A stretch of 44,966 nt of DNA, taken from Welwitschia mirabilis. Lineage: Eukaryota > Gnetophyta > Gnetopsida > Welwitschiales. Shown here in pieces: positions 1 to 10,402 of the stretch (positions are counted from its first letter, which is position 1; the number at the start of each line of letters is the position of its first letter). The DNA is taken from positions 179,031,937 through 179,076,902 of the forward strand of contig JBOZIK010000001.1 of assembly GCA_051453625.1 (NCBI GenBank), in the 5' to 3' direction. The position numbers and the translations under genes were made by a program. The notes under the pieces are model-generated. The model was not told where the DNA came from. It was given only the letters and a program-made list of their open reading frames with translations, and did no database searches.

Positions 1-400
1 CTAAATCCATAAAAATGGAATTAAACTTATTAAGATGTTCTTGAAATGAAGTACCTTCAGGCATTCTAACGGTGAACAAATGTTCCTTGAGCCATAGCTT
101 GTTGGCGAGGCTTTTCGTCATGTACAATACTTCTAGTTTCAGCCATAGACCAACAGTAGAGGTTTTATGGACAACTTCATGGAGAATCTCCTTTGATAAG
201 CATAACTGGATTACTATCAGGGCCTTTTTGTCTAACTCGTCTCATTGCTCATTAGACATGGGATCGAGTTTTTTTCCTTGTCCCTCTAAGGCCTTCTTCA
301 AGTTGTTTTGAGTGAAAATGGCCCTCATTTGAACACATCATATAGAAAAACTCAGTTTTCCATTGAAGTTTCGATGTTAAACTTTTATCACAGTGGCCAT
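1..400 (-). pseudogene. Ty1/copia retrotransposon gag remnant, 5' part, cut by the window edge
   Basis: In an intact element this protein would form the virus-like particle that packages the retrotransposon RNA. Read on the minus strand from the ATG at 400, one frame gives recognisable plant copia gag (UBN2 / gag-polypeptide type) motifs: FNGKLSFSI near the start, then QMRAIFTQNNL, KKALEGQGKKLDPMSNEQ, LCLSKEILHEVVHKTS, LYMTKSLANKLWLKEHLF and RMPEGTSFQEHLNKF. At least three in-frame stops break it: one a few codons after the ATG, one at FSI*CVQM and one at NEQ*DELDK. The last two sit where family members usually have tryptophan, so TGG to TGA. The remnant runs off base 1, so pol is not visible. 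A primer-binding site and probable LTR lie upstream at about 1413-1838. The family call is secure; the element is dead. Confidence 0.88.
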
Positions 401-1412
401 CCTAAAGTAGAGGAGTTGTGAAACAAAAAAACACAATTCTACAAAAAAAGGAATACAAAGGAATAATCCCTAAGATAACCAGTAGTTAGCGAAAAATAAA
501 AATAACAACTATAATGATCCATGACATATTTCACAAGGATCTTAAAAAGGAGTGATATGTTACCCCATTAAAAAATTGCATAAATCAAAGAGACCCCTCA
601 TAAAATAAAAGGAAACACAATAAAAAAAATTTGCCATGTGCACATGCCCAAAGCAACCAAAAACTAAAACAACTATCAATGCATGAGTGCAGGTCACACA
701 TAGAGGGAAGGAGTAATAACAGTGCTGGGTGTGCTTGGCCGCACACAGGTAAGATGCAATAATGGTAGTGCTGATGATGCTTGGCTGAGCTTAGATGATG
801 CAAGTAGGGCAGACACTATGAAGGTTTAGTAGGCACTGCTAAGAACATGACACACATCAAGGCAGAAGCTTGGAGGAAACCATAAGAAGTAGCACTGTGT
901 CAAATTCGAGAGACACCAACAGATCATGCTAAAAAAGAAAATAGAGTGCTACAGAACGATGAAGAACGCAGTGAAAATAGCGTGTCATAGGAAAAAAGAG
1001 CACCATGGAAGAACAATGAGAAGTACAGCAATATTGCTGAGGAAGCAGAGCACACAGGGATGCTAAAGAGTGAGGATTAGATACAAAAGATGGCAGACAT
1101 CACATAGGAAAGGTAAGCTGAACTGGCAAAGGCACATGTAGGAGAGAGATGTGCTAGCGAAGCCATACACAGAAATAACGTTGGTGAAGAGGCAGTGTGA
1201 TTTTGAAAAATCGATAGCAAAGAGGCTGTGTACTTTTCAAAAGGCCCAAAAAAATGGCATGAGCAGCAACAGATCCAATAGTATGAAATAGAAAACAAAA
1301 AATTTGATTGCAATAGAAAAATGACGAAAAAGAATTTCATTATAAGAGAAATGCATAAGCTAAGAAGCCATGGCCACAGCATGATATAAAACATGCAAGT
1401 GGAGTGATCTAA
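401..1412 (-). other. Leader region of the copia element between primer-binding site and gag
   Basis: About 1 kb separates the gag ATG from the primer-binding site. Copia leaders are usually much shorter, so this stretch may contain an inserted sequence or an unusually long untranslated leader. I see no gag-pol motif in it. Minus-strand open frames at 585-803 and 1077-1442 encode low-complexity hydrophobic peptides with no family resemblance, and I treat them as chance. Base composition is slightly less A+T-rich than most of the window. Confidence 0.4.
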
Positions 1413-1425
1413 GGCTATGATACCA
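1413..1425 (-). promoter_or_regulatory. Primer-binding site of the copia element (initiator tRNA-Met type)
   Basis: The minus strand reads TGGTATCATAGCC, one base from the usual plant TGGTATCAGAGCC that pairs with the 3' end of initiator tRNA-Met. It lies two bases inside the end of the candidate LTR (which ends in TAACA) and upstream of gag on the same strand, which is the expected order. This is where minus-strand DNA synthesis would have been primed. Confidence 0.75.
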
Positions 1426-1427
1426 CT

Positions 1428-1838
1428 TGTTAGAGGAGACACAGAGGATCATTAGCAAAGGTGACAAAGGCACAAGCTAATGGTATGTCTTTAAATAGGT
1501 GTTGATTACTCACAGGTTGGCAAAATTCTATGGGTGATGACTGCCCAATGCTCCTATAAATGTGTGCCCAAATATTTGAGTCGCATCCCTAATACTCACT
1601 TATAATTAGCATCTGACCTAATCACTAGGTGATTTTACTATCTCAGTAAACTAAGTTATTGAGCATCTTAATCAATGAAATTGCTGTAAAACATGGAATA
1701 AAATCTCAGTGTTGGACTAAAAGACTATAACTTGCTCTCTTTCTTTCATTGTTCTAGAAGTCTCAAGGAGAGATTTTACTATGATGCATGCATGAACTAG
1801 ATAGAAAGGAAGAGGAATAATTAAGAATAATATCAACA
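1428..1838 (-). mobile_element. Probable 5' LTR of the copia element
   Basis: The inner end is well placed. On the minus strand it finishes in CTCTAACA, two bases before the primer-binding site. The outer end is an inference: the best TG start on the minus strand is TGTTGATATTATTC at 1838, giving a TG...CA unit of about 411 bp, typical for copia. A TATA-like CTATTTAAAG lies near 1490-1500 with a short downstream R-U5 of about 50-60 bp. The partner LTR is outside the window, so neither the boundary nor a target-site duplication can be tested here. Confidence 0.5.
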
Positions 1839-3800
1839 CAATAGGTTTGCAAGAGCAGAAATATCACTAGGCATTAAAAGCATGAGGAGAGAAGTGCATG
1901 TCAATAATTCAAACATCCTCATGACATTAAGAACATCAAGCAATAACATCATCGGGCTGGAACTTGATAGGATGGAGGAAGAAATGGTAGATTCTGCAGA
2001 TGATACCCACTCTTAGAAGTGCAAGATCAAAAACAAAAGGATAGGAGAAAAAGCATGGGTCTGAAAACATAGTAGAGTGTATTGACCATAAAAGAATGGG
2101 AAATGGAAAATGCATTAGGGAGAGAAAGAGAGATGAGAAGTGCATTTGATGATAGACTACATAAATTACTACAATCTTCCTTCCTCTAAGGTCTATAAGT
2201 AAAAGAAAAAAATATGAAATCAAAAGCAAAATCGAAGGACTTATTTATTGTGCAAAGATAAAACCATTCTATAAAAACTATGTTGTTAAGTGTCAAATTA
2301 CTAGGGCGCAGTGAAATACATGTAAGATCCACTGAGTTGAAGATCTGAGATGTTCTTTCCTTTTTTTTTTAAGGGATTTAATTGAAGAAACTATAAGGAT
2401 AACTTATGCCTAGTTCTAGTACCCTGACTATAAGGAAACATTTAGCTTAGGGCCTAATTCTCCCTCTTGAGTGCTGTTGTTATCAAGGAGAATTCACAGA
2501 AGAAATCGATCTCACGCTATCTTGTTTTCATTTGCATTTTCTATCTTTGCCTTAAGTGCCTAAGCAGCATTAGATTAAAGGAGTGATAAGCATTACATTC
2601 TCTTTAAATTTCTAGCTTGGCTGGCATAAAAGCGGAGATTGAAGTTTGTTAAGATAATAACTTAGCTTCAATTGTGAATGATGATGATTTACTATAATAA
2701 CTACTAAAACATTATAGCCTAATGCCAACACTAGCATATATGCATAACGTCTTACACAAATGGGTTGTAGAAAGGAGGCTATGTATGATTTTGCACTCGG
2801 AAAGGAGAGCTAGATGTTCTATATTAGGGATTATCCAAATCATCAATCTATAGGTAGTGGACCTACGTGAGGTAAGGCATCCTTCACTTAATTTCATGAG
2901 GAAGGAGTTCTATGACATAGAGTTTTTACCTCTAATGCCATTGATATATCAAATCCATTGCCAAATGTGGTTTTGTTGGTAGATACTGCATAGTTATATT
3001 AAAGAAGTACTTATCAATTTGATAAGTATTTAAATTATCTCTGTGGCCCTTCCTATAGTTGTACAACTCTTTTAAGGTTTTAAGTAAATGTGGCACATAA
3101 TTTTAATCAATAACATCCCAATGTTTTCTACTTAAAATGTCTATAATGATCCATAATGGTATTAATTTTGAGCCATAGAAATGGTTCAAAAGTCCCCATA
3201 TCATAGAAAGAACAGTTTAAGAATTGAGGTGAAGAAGTTTTAATTGGGAGTCCAATTTTATAAATCACCTGGCTATTTAATGAAAGCCCATGATTATGAA
3301 TCAGGAATATAGGTCGTACTTTATTTAAGCATGGTTCCTTCTTATACTTAAGGTGGCCTTGAATAATGTGGATTCCCTTTTCCTTTATGATGAAATTCTG
3401 TCATAATCTAAAATGCTTGAGAAACCCTTACATTAAGGTTTTGCATTTTCATTTAAAGTGCATGCCTAATGTAATGGCAATAGGTGGTTATGAACTATTA
3501 GACGGTCAGCAATTTAAGTCATAGTGTGAGCATTAGACCAATCAACGTCTCATATTTTTTAATTTGATTATTTAATTAATTAAGTTCATCATACAAGGAC
3601 ACTATATTTAAATGTTTTTTCATAAAATATTTTATTATTATTTTATTATTTTTTAGGATTAAAATAATTAACATCACCATTTACCATTTAACCTTAACAT
3701 AATTAAATATTTATTTAAAGATTACTTCAAGCTTAACTATGATGGTTTGAATCTTCTAGAGGAGGGAGAATCACAGGCCCTTTTCAAAAAATTTATGATG
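1839..3800. other. Intergenic, nothing recognised
   Basis: Nearly 2 kb with no supported gene. Minus-strand open frames at 1936-2229 and 2712-2897 give peptides with no family resemblance and no coding-like continuation. The last 250 bases before the gap are very A+T-rich, with runs of TTATTATTTTA type. No terminal repeats or RNA gene were seen. Confidence 0.5.
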
Positions 3801-4578
3801 NNNNNNNNNNNNNNNNNNNNNNNNNNNNNNNNNNNNNNNNNNNNNNNNNNNNNNNNNNNNNNNNNNNNNNNNNNNNNNNNNNNNNNNNNNNNNNNNNNNN
3901 NNNNNNNNNNNNNNNNNNNNNNNNNNNNNNNNNNNNNNNNNNNNNNNNNNNNNNNNNNNNNNNNNNNNNNNNNNNNNNNNNNNNNNNNNNNNNNNNNNNN
4001 NNNNNNNNNNNNNNNNNNNNNNNNNNNNNNNNNNNNNNNNNNNNNNNNNNNNNNNNNNNNNNNNNNNNNNNNNNNNNNNNNNNNNNNNNNNNNNNNNNNN
4101 NNNNNNNNNNNNNNNNNNNNNNNNNNNNNNNNNNNNNNNNNNNNNNNNNNNNNNNNNNNNNNNNNNNNNNNNNNNNNNNNNNNNNNNNNNNNNNNNNNNN
4201 NNNNNNNNNNNNNNNNNNNNNNNNNNNNNNNNNNNNNNNNNNNNNNNNNNNNNNNNNNNNNNNNNNNNNNNNNNNNNNNNNNNNNNNNNNNNNNNNNNNN
4301 NNNNNNNNNNNNNNNNNNNNNNNNNNNNNNNNNNNNNNNNNNNNNNNNNNNNNNNNNNNNNNNNNNNNNNNNNNNNNNNNNNNNNNNNNNNNNNNNNNNN
4401 NNNNNNNNNNNNNNNNNNNNNNNNNNNNNNNNNNNNNNNNNNNNNNNNNNNNNNNNNNNNNNNNNNNNNNNNNNNNNNNNNNNNNNNNNNNNNNNNNNNN
4501 NNNNNNNNNNNNNNNNNNNNNNNNNNNNNNNNNNNNNNNNNNNNNNNNNNNNNNNNNNNNNNNNNNNNNNNNNNNNNN
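3801..4578. other. Assembly gap (778 N)
   Basis: Run of N. The open frames that appear to span it consist almost entirely of unknown residues and are not genes. The flanks do not share obvious sequence. Confidence 0.99.
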
Positions 4579-4910
4579 TCAAGAGTTAGATAACCATCAC
4601 TCCATATAATATAAAAATTTCAGAATAAACTTCATGTACTACAAGCCATACACTTATGAAATAATAGAGTCCTTCTCTCATCACAATAATAAATAACATG
4701 TTGGATGTTCATGTATTTCAAATATTTAACTTCATATAGCCAAAAGAAGATACATTTAGTTAGAAGAGTTTTCCACCAATATAGATCCAACGATCCTTGA
4801 TAGACTCATGTCCATCTTAGCAATTAGAATCTAGATTTATCACTTGTTACAAAAGGGTATGGGATGAGAACTATGAAAATATCATAGGCCCCAGCATAAC
4901 TTAGGCAAGA
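4579..4910. other. Intergenic, nothing recognised
   Basis: About 330 bases of unique-looking A+T-rich sequence between two gaps. I see no coding frame, repeat or RNA gene. Confidence 0.5.
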
Positions 4911-5489
4911 ATAGGTATTTTAACAAGATTCTTCAAGGATTGAGATAAAAAGAATAAATCNNNNNNNNNNNNNNNNNNNNNNNNNNNNNNNNNNNNNNNN
5001 NNNNNNNNNNNNNNNNNNNNNNNNNNNNNNNNNNNNNNNNNNNNNNNNNNNNNNNNNNNNNNNNNNNNNNNNNNNNNNNNNNNNNNNNNNNNNNNNNNNN
5101 NNNNNNNNNNNNNNNNNNNNNNNNNNNNNNNNNNNNNNNNNNNNNNNNNNNNNNNNNNNNNNNNNNNNNNNNNNNNNNNNNNNNNNNNNNNNNNNNNNNN
5201 NNNNNNNNNNNNNNNNNNNNNNNNNNNNNNNNNNNNNNNNNNNNNNNNNNNNNNNNNNNNNNNNNNNNNNNNNNNNNNNNNNNNNNNNNNNNNNNNNNNN
5301 NNNNNNNNNNNNNNNNNNNNNNNNNNNNNNNNNNNNNNNNNNNNNNNNNNNNNNNNNNNNNNNNNNNNNNNNNNNNNNNNNNNNNNNNNNNNNNNNNNNN
5401 NNNNNNNNNNNNNNNNNNNNNNNNNNNNNNNNNNNNNNNATAGGTATTTTGATAAGATTCTTCAAGGATTGAGATAGAAAGAATAAATC
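4911..5489. repeat. Duplicated contig-end sequence around a 479-N gap
   Basis: Bases 4911-4960 reappear at 5440-5489 with the same length (50 bp) and three differences, all transitions. The left copy ends exactly at the gap (4961-5439) and the right copy starts exactly after it. This is what two overlapping contig ends that were not merged look like, although a real tandem repeat cannot be excluded. Confidence 0.8.
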
Positions 5490-5581
5490 AAGATTTTTTC
5501 AAAATATAACATAGATAATAAGCTCATGGTTATGAATAAGAATATCAAATATAATATATAATCTTAATCATCATTAACTTT

Positions 5582-5755
5582 ACTGCCTCGTTTAATAATC
5601 TGTGAAGCCCACTGCCTCATTTGGCTATTTGTGGTACTCATTTTATATATATATATATATATATATGATCTCAATCATCAATAACTTCATTGCCTTGTTC
5701 AGTAATCTATGAAGCCCACTGCCTCATTCAGTGATCTGTGGTAATATAATATTCC
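5582..5755 (-). repeat. Four degenerate ~30-bp tandem units (CTGCCTC repeat) interrupted by a TA microsatellite
   Basis: Four units beginning with CTGCCTC or TTGCCTT and carrying an AATCTGTGAAGCCC-like or ATTTGTGGTA-like tail follow one another at about 5583, 5612, 5690 and 5719. Two lie on each side of a (TA)n run at 5644-5666. The motif GAAGCCCACTGCCTCAT occurs at 5604 and again at 5711, 107 bp apart. The unit sits inside or just downstream of LTR-B. Short tandem repeats of this kind are common in the R-U5 part of plant gypsy LTRs, but that assignment is inferred. The array runs up to the gap starting at 5763, so more units may be missing. Confidence 0.6.
5644..5666. repeat. (TA)n microsatellite
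   Basis: About 11 uninterrupted TA units between two pairs of CTGCCTC repeats. Confidence 0.95.
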
Positions 5756-5762
5756 CACTGAC

Positions 5763-6113
5763 NNNNNNNNNNNNNNNNNNNNNNNNNNNNNNNNNNNNNN
5801 NNNNNNNNNNNNNNNNNNNNNNNNNNNNNNNNNNNNNNNNNNNNNNNNNNNNNNNNNNNNNNNNNNNNNNNNNNNNNNNNNNNNNNNNNNNNNNNNNNNN
5901 NNNNNNNNNNNNNNNNNNNNNNNNNNNNNNNNNNNNNNNNNNNNNNNNNNNNNNNNNNNNNNNNNNNNNNNNNNNNNNNNNNNNNNNNNNNNNNNNNNNN
6001 NNNNNNNNNNNNNNNNNNNNNNNNNNNNNNNNNNNNNNNNNNNNNNNNNNNNNNNNNNNNNNNNNNNNNNNNNNNNNNNNNNNNNNNNNNNNNNNNNNNN
6101 NNNNNNNNNNNNN
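5763..6113. other. Assembly gap (351 N)
   Basis: Run of N directly after the CTGCCTC tandem repeat, which may explain the break. Minus-strand frames drawn through it are not genes. Confidence 0.99.
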
Positions 6114-7007
6114 AATATGAGAGGACCATAAAGAAAATATAAGAAAATAAAACCATACACAAACATGATGATTTCAATACAAATTCCATAAGAAAGAACC
6201 AACAAGAAAGCACAAAAGTAAAGAGCCATACTCACAAGTTCATTGTTCAAAGACCTTCCAAGTGTTTCAAAGCTTCTAAGCCTCCTAAGCTCCAAAAATT
6301 TCACAGTGTGATTGTTTTGAAAGAATAAAACTAGACTTGAGAAAGAANNNNNNNNNNNNNNNNNNNNNNNNNNNNNNNNNNNNNNNNNNNNNNNNNNNNN
6401 NNNNNNNNNNNNNNNNNNNNNNNNNNNNNNNNNNNNNNNNNNNNNNNAAGTTCATTGTTCAAAGACCTTCCAAGTGTTTCAAAGCTTTTAAGCCTCCTAA
6501 GCTCTAAGGATTTCACAACATGATTGTTTTGAAAGAATAAAACTAGACTTGAGAAAGAAATAACTCTATTTAAAATGAAAGAACATTAGTGAGGGGATGA
6601 AACTCAAGAGTACGAAAATATATAGCATGAGGTAATAGTTAAGAGAGGGGCTACATAACATCTCATAAAAGATTGCTTGGTCACCAAGTGCTTTTAATAA
6701 TATAATAAATATGATGCTTCACATTTAATAATGAGAAAAAAAGATAAATAACATGTCTTCACAATATACATTCAATTCAACATAACTGCATAAGTAAATA
6801 AAAGAATCATTTCTATCACAAGAGTATATGAAAACTAAATACAAACACTTAGTTAAAAGGTATTCATATTACAATTTAATAAAACTGCATTCCAAGAACA
6901 CAACATTTACAACAATTAGGGGTTTCAAGTAATTTAATATTTTCTAAATATTTCATTAAAAATAAACTTGCGAACTTTATAAGAAAGGTAAAAATGTGAA
7001 TGTGACA
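6114..7007 (-). mobile_element. LTR-B: minus-strand gypsy-type LTR (outer end at 7007)
   Basis: On the minus strand the sequence from 7007 starts TGTCACATTCACATTTTT. This matches the starts of the LTR-like copies at 35962 and 44239 and the usual TGT(C/T)A start of plant chromovirus-type gypsy LTRs. Further in, at 6671-6724, it contains GCACTTGGTGACCAAGCAA, the inverted counterpart of GCACTTAGTGACCAAGCAA at about 7777 in LTR-A. A TATA-like GCTATATATTTTC lies near 6617-6630. The LTR probably continues past the gaps to about 5580, but its inner end and primer-binding site are not visible. LTR-B and LTR-A point away from each other with under 300 bp between their outer ends. Confidence 0.6.
6236..6559. 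repeat. Duplicated contig-end sequence around a 100-N gap
   Basis: Bases 6236-6347 (112 bp) reappear at 6448-6559 with no indels and seven differences, all transitions. The copies abut the 100-N gap at 6348-6447. This is the signature of unmerged contig ends or alleles. The 6 percent divergence is high for simple heterozygosity, so related repeat copies are also possible. Confidence 0.85.
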
Positions 7008-7588
7008 AATCCGACACTAAACTTTTAGTGCCACTTTAAATAATAATGGTAAAAAAGTAAAATGTTATAAGTGAATAAACAAAATATATGCAAATACATT
7101 TTAAAGAAAATTAGAAGCACAAGATTATAGGGAAGTAAAGGTACATGACTAGGAAAAGACAATAAGTAATATTATTATGCTTAGATTTTTGAAAGTATAA
7201 GAATTTAATCTAAATAAATAAAAAACTAGTGGGATATACTATGATAATTTAATTCTTATATTCTTTATTTTTTAGCATATTATTATTTGAGATGTCATTC
7301 TTTATTTTGTTAAAAATTGATATGTTGTAATTATTATTTTAAATATTTTTATTTTTTATGATTTCCATAATTAATTTTTTTGTATTCCCTTGTTTATTTA
7401 ATGATAATCTTTTAGTGGATAAATTAGTCAATTATATTAGTGTTATTTTATTTTCTTCTTATAATTATTATACTTAATGTACCATGATTAGTATAGTTTC
7501 TCATTTTCTTATTTTTGTGCATGCGAAAGATCCTTGTAATGGCTATAATTATTAGGATGCATTATGCTAACTTATTTAAGTAGTGCAT

Positions 7589-8596
7589 GCTAAAGTAGTG
7601 CTCATAATTATGAGGTTGTATTTTCCTTTATTTGTGATTAACATTTATTCATTATGGAAAAATATTCTGATGTGGCTATTAAAATTACTTGCTAAGTGGC
7701 TCATATTAATTCTTTATCATAATAATTGTAAGTAGTGAAATGTTAAGCATCCATTATTTATTATTATGAAATATTAAATGCACTTAGTGACCAAGCAAGG
7801 TAATGATTAAGGGTTATGGAATCTTTGTCATCTTCTTTTTTAAGATAGTGTCTCTTCATATCCTCGTGTTTTTTCATATCCCTACATCTTGTTACTATTA
7901 ATAAACTATCTTCTTCTCTTATTTGCATATTTTTAAGAAATACTTTATTATTAGATCTTGGTGATTTTGAAACTTGAAGCTTGAAAAGCATTAGAATCTT
8001 AGAATCCTTAAAAGTCTTGAAGTCTTCAACATGTTAGAAGTTNNNNNNNNNNNNNNNNNNNNNNNNNNNNNNNNNNNNNNNNNNNNNNNNNNNNNNNNNN
8101 NNNNNNNNNNNNNNNNNNNNNNNNNNNNNNNNNNNNNNNNNNGCTAAAGTAGTACTCATAATTATGAGGTTGTATTTTCTTTTATTTGTGATTAACATTT
8201 ATTCATTATGAAAAAATATTTTGATGTGGCTATTAAAATTACTTGCTAAGTGGCTCATATTTATTCTTTATCATAATAATTGTAAGTTGTAAGATGTTAA
8301 GCATCCATTATTTATTATTATGAAATATTAAATGCACTTAGTGACCAGGCAAGGTAATGATTAAGGGTTATGGAATCTTTGCCATCTTATTTTTTAGGAT
8401 AGTGTCTCTTCATATCCTCATGTTTTTTCATATCCCTACATCTTGTTACTATTAATAAACTGCCTTCTTCTCTTATTTGCATATTTTTAAGAAATACTTT
8501 GTTATTAGATCTTAGTGATTTTGAAACTTGAAACTTGAAAAACATTAGAGTCTTAGAATCCTTAAAAGTCTTGAAGTCTTCAACATTTTAGAAGTT
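7589..8596. repeat. 454-bp duplicated contig-end sequence around a 100-N gap
   Basis: Bases 7589-8042 are repeated at 8143-8596 at high identity with scattered single-base differences. The left copy stops at the gap (8043-8142, exactly 100 N) and the right copy starts just after it. This is the longest of the unmerged overlaps in the window and lies inside LTR-A. It roughly doubles the U3 part of the LTR on paper. Confidence 0.88.
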
Positions 8597-8639
8597 TGAC
8601 ATCTAACTTTAGGTATGGTTCCAAGATATATTTTTTTAA

Positions 8640-8800
8640 TTCTAACATGGTTCTTTATTTTGTATCTTTGTATGACCTTACTTAAGTTTTGCATCTTTGT
8701 ATGATCCTATTTTATTCTTGAATCTTATATGGTTCTTTATTTTCATATCTTCATATGATCATATTTTATTTTTGCATTTTATTTTTATATGTTTTCTACC
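8640..8800 (+). repeat. Degenerate short tandem motif in LTR-A
   Basis: Motifs of the form (A/C)TTNTATGGTTCTTTATTTT and CTTTGTATGATCCTATTTT recur every 25-40 bases through this stretch. Related motifs (TTGTATGGTTTAG, TAATATGGTTCTAG, GGTATGACTCCA) recur at about 43860-44010. The pattern is too decayed for an exact unit length by eye. Confidence 0.4.
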
Positions 8801-9004
8801 TAGCCTTGTAAATCTTGCATAACCCTAATATTTCCTATACTATCTTGTTGTTAACTATCTTGACTGAGTCTTTTATTTGTTCCTCTATAAGACATCTTAA
8901 GATTTTCTTGTGACTAATCATTAAAGTATACCATGATATGTTAAATTATGGAATTAAAACTAACTAGAATAACCAATAGTTTAAACCTTAGAGAGTGATA
9001 CTCT

Positions 9005-9803
9005 TTGTTATGAGTCCCACAGTCATGGGACTGAACCTCCAAAGTCAAAGGAAAAAATTATGCACAAATATTATTAATTTTATTCCTTCTAGTTGTATGA
9101 AACTAGATTATTGGAAATTTTTGTGGAACAACAATAAAGAAGATAATATNNNNNNNNNNNNNNNNNNNNNNNNNNNNNNNNNNNNNNNNNNNNNNNNNNN
9201 NNNNNNNNNNNNNNNNNNNNNNNNNNNNNNNNNNNNNNNNNNNNNNNNNNNNNNNNNNNNNNNNNNNNNNNNNNNNNNNNNNNNNNNNNNNNNNNNNNNN
9301 NNNNNNNNNNNNNNNNNNNNNNNNNNNNNNNNNNNNNNNNNNNNNNNNNNNNNNNNNNNNNNNNNNNNNNNNNNNNNNNNNNNNNNNNNNNNNNNNNNNN
9401 NNNNNNNNNNNNNNNNNNNNNNNNNNNNNNNNNNNNNNNNNNNNNNNNNNNNNNNNNNNNNNNNNNNNNNNNNNNNNNNNNNNNNNNNNNNNNNNNNNNN
9501 NNNNNNNNNNNNNNNNNNNNNNNNNNNNNNNNNNNNNNNNNNNNNNNNNNNNNNNNNNNNNNNNNNNNNNNNNNNNNNNNNNNNNNNNNNNNNNNNNNNN
9601 NNNNNNNNNNNNNNNNNNNNNNNNNNNNNNNNNNNNNNNNNNNNNNNNNNNNNNNNNNTTGTTATGAGTCCCACAGTCATGGGACTGAACCTCCAAAGTA
9701 AAAGGAAAAAATTATGCACAAATATTGTTAATTTTATTCATTCTAGTTGTGTGAAACTAGATTATTGGAAATTTTTGAGGAACAACAGTAAAGAAGATAA
9801 TAT
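9005..9803. repeat. 145-bp duplicated sequence flanking a 509-N gap
   Basis: Bases 9005-9149 and 9659-9803 are the same length and differ at about six positions. The copies abut the gap at 9150-9658. They contain the GTCCCACAGTCATGGGAC segment, which is itself an imperfect palindrome. An apparent frame through both copies and the gap is not a gene. Confidence 0.85.
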
Positions 9804-10402
9804 GAAAATGAGGTATTGATTACATCTTGGTTATTCTTGTAATTCCTTACCTTATTCTTAGGAATCTTATACCTACCTATTCCTTAGTGTGGGCCATACT
9901 AAAAATTGTGATGGTTATAGTTCTCACATCATACTTGCATGTGTAGGAATCATTACAAGAGATGATGTTAAAAGAACTAATGGTTGTAATACAAACTAGG
10001 TGTCATCTATTTGTTTACTTCACTTGTTGACATTATTATGTTTTAGTACTTATTTTGAAAAGAAGACCGTATGTGGAAGATATGTATTACCTAATAACTT
10101 AATATGATGCAGACATTTTATCATGCTTTAGTCATGTTATTATTTAAGAATAAGTAAACATTTTATTATTTTGAAATTTGTAATTATGTATGATTATATT
10201 TTATCATGTTATCCCTTTGTAAGAGCTACTTTCAAAATTGCATATGTATATATTCCCTTTAGATTAACATGAAGATACATCAAGGCATAACTAGTTTATT
10301 TTCACTAGCTTGTAATTGTAATATAATTTATCTATTGTCTTTATAAATTATTCTCTACTGAAACTGTAGAATAATTGGTTGAGTTAAGGTGGAAATTACA
10401 TT

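Larger units (their letters stand above)
7293..10400 (+). mobile_element. LTR-A: long plus-strand gypsy-type LTR
   Basis: The 3' end is clear: GGAAATTACA ends at 10400 and TGGTATCAGAG, a tRNA-Met primer-binding site, starts four bases later. The 5' end is inferred at the TGTCATTC at 7293 by analogy with the other LTR copies. The R-U5 half (about 8920-10040) matches 36860-37330 in order and orientation, including a GAGTGATACTC-like block, GAGTCCCACAGTCATGGGA and CATGTGTAGGA. The span contains two gaps with duplicated flanks, so the real LTR is nearer 1.9 kb, within the range of Tekay/Del-like gypsy LTRs. No gag-pol frame is recognisable immediately downstream. Confidence 0.6.

Noticed and set aside
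72-311. 79-residue plus-strand open frame
   Set aside because: It is the antisense of the copia gag remnant, which has clear family motifs on the minus strand.
585-1442. Two minus-strand open frames with hydrophobic, Cys/His-rich peptides
   Set aside because: They lie in the copia leader, show no family resemblance and have no coding-like extension.
1936-2897. Minus-strand open frames of 97 and 61 residues
   Set aside because: Low-complexity peptides with no recognisable motif; frames of this length arise by chance.
3737-4589. Long open frames on both strands
   Set aside because: They are almost entirely unknown residues from the N run. The same applies to apparent frames over the gaps near 5.0, 5.9, 6.4, 9.3, 14.7, 15.2, 26.5, 32.8, 40.3 and 40.9 kb.
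7764-7991. 75-residue minus-strand open frame
   Set aside because: It lies inside LTR-A, is repeated in the right-hand contig copy with changes, and has no family resemblance.
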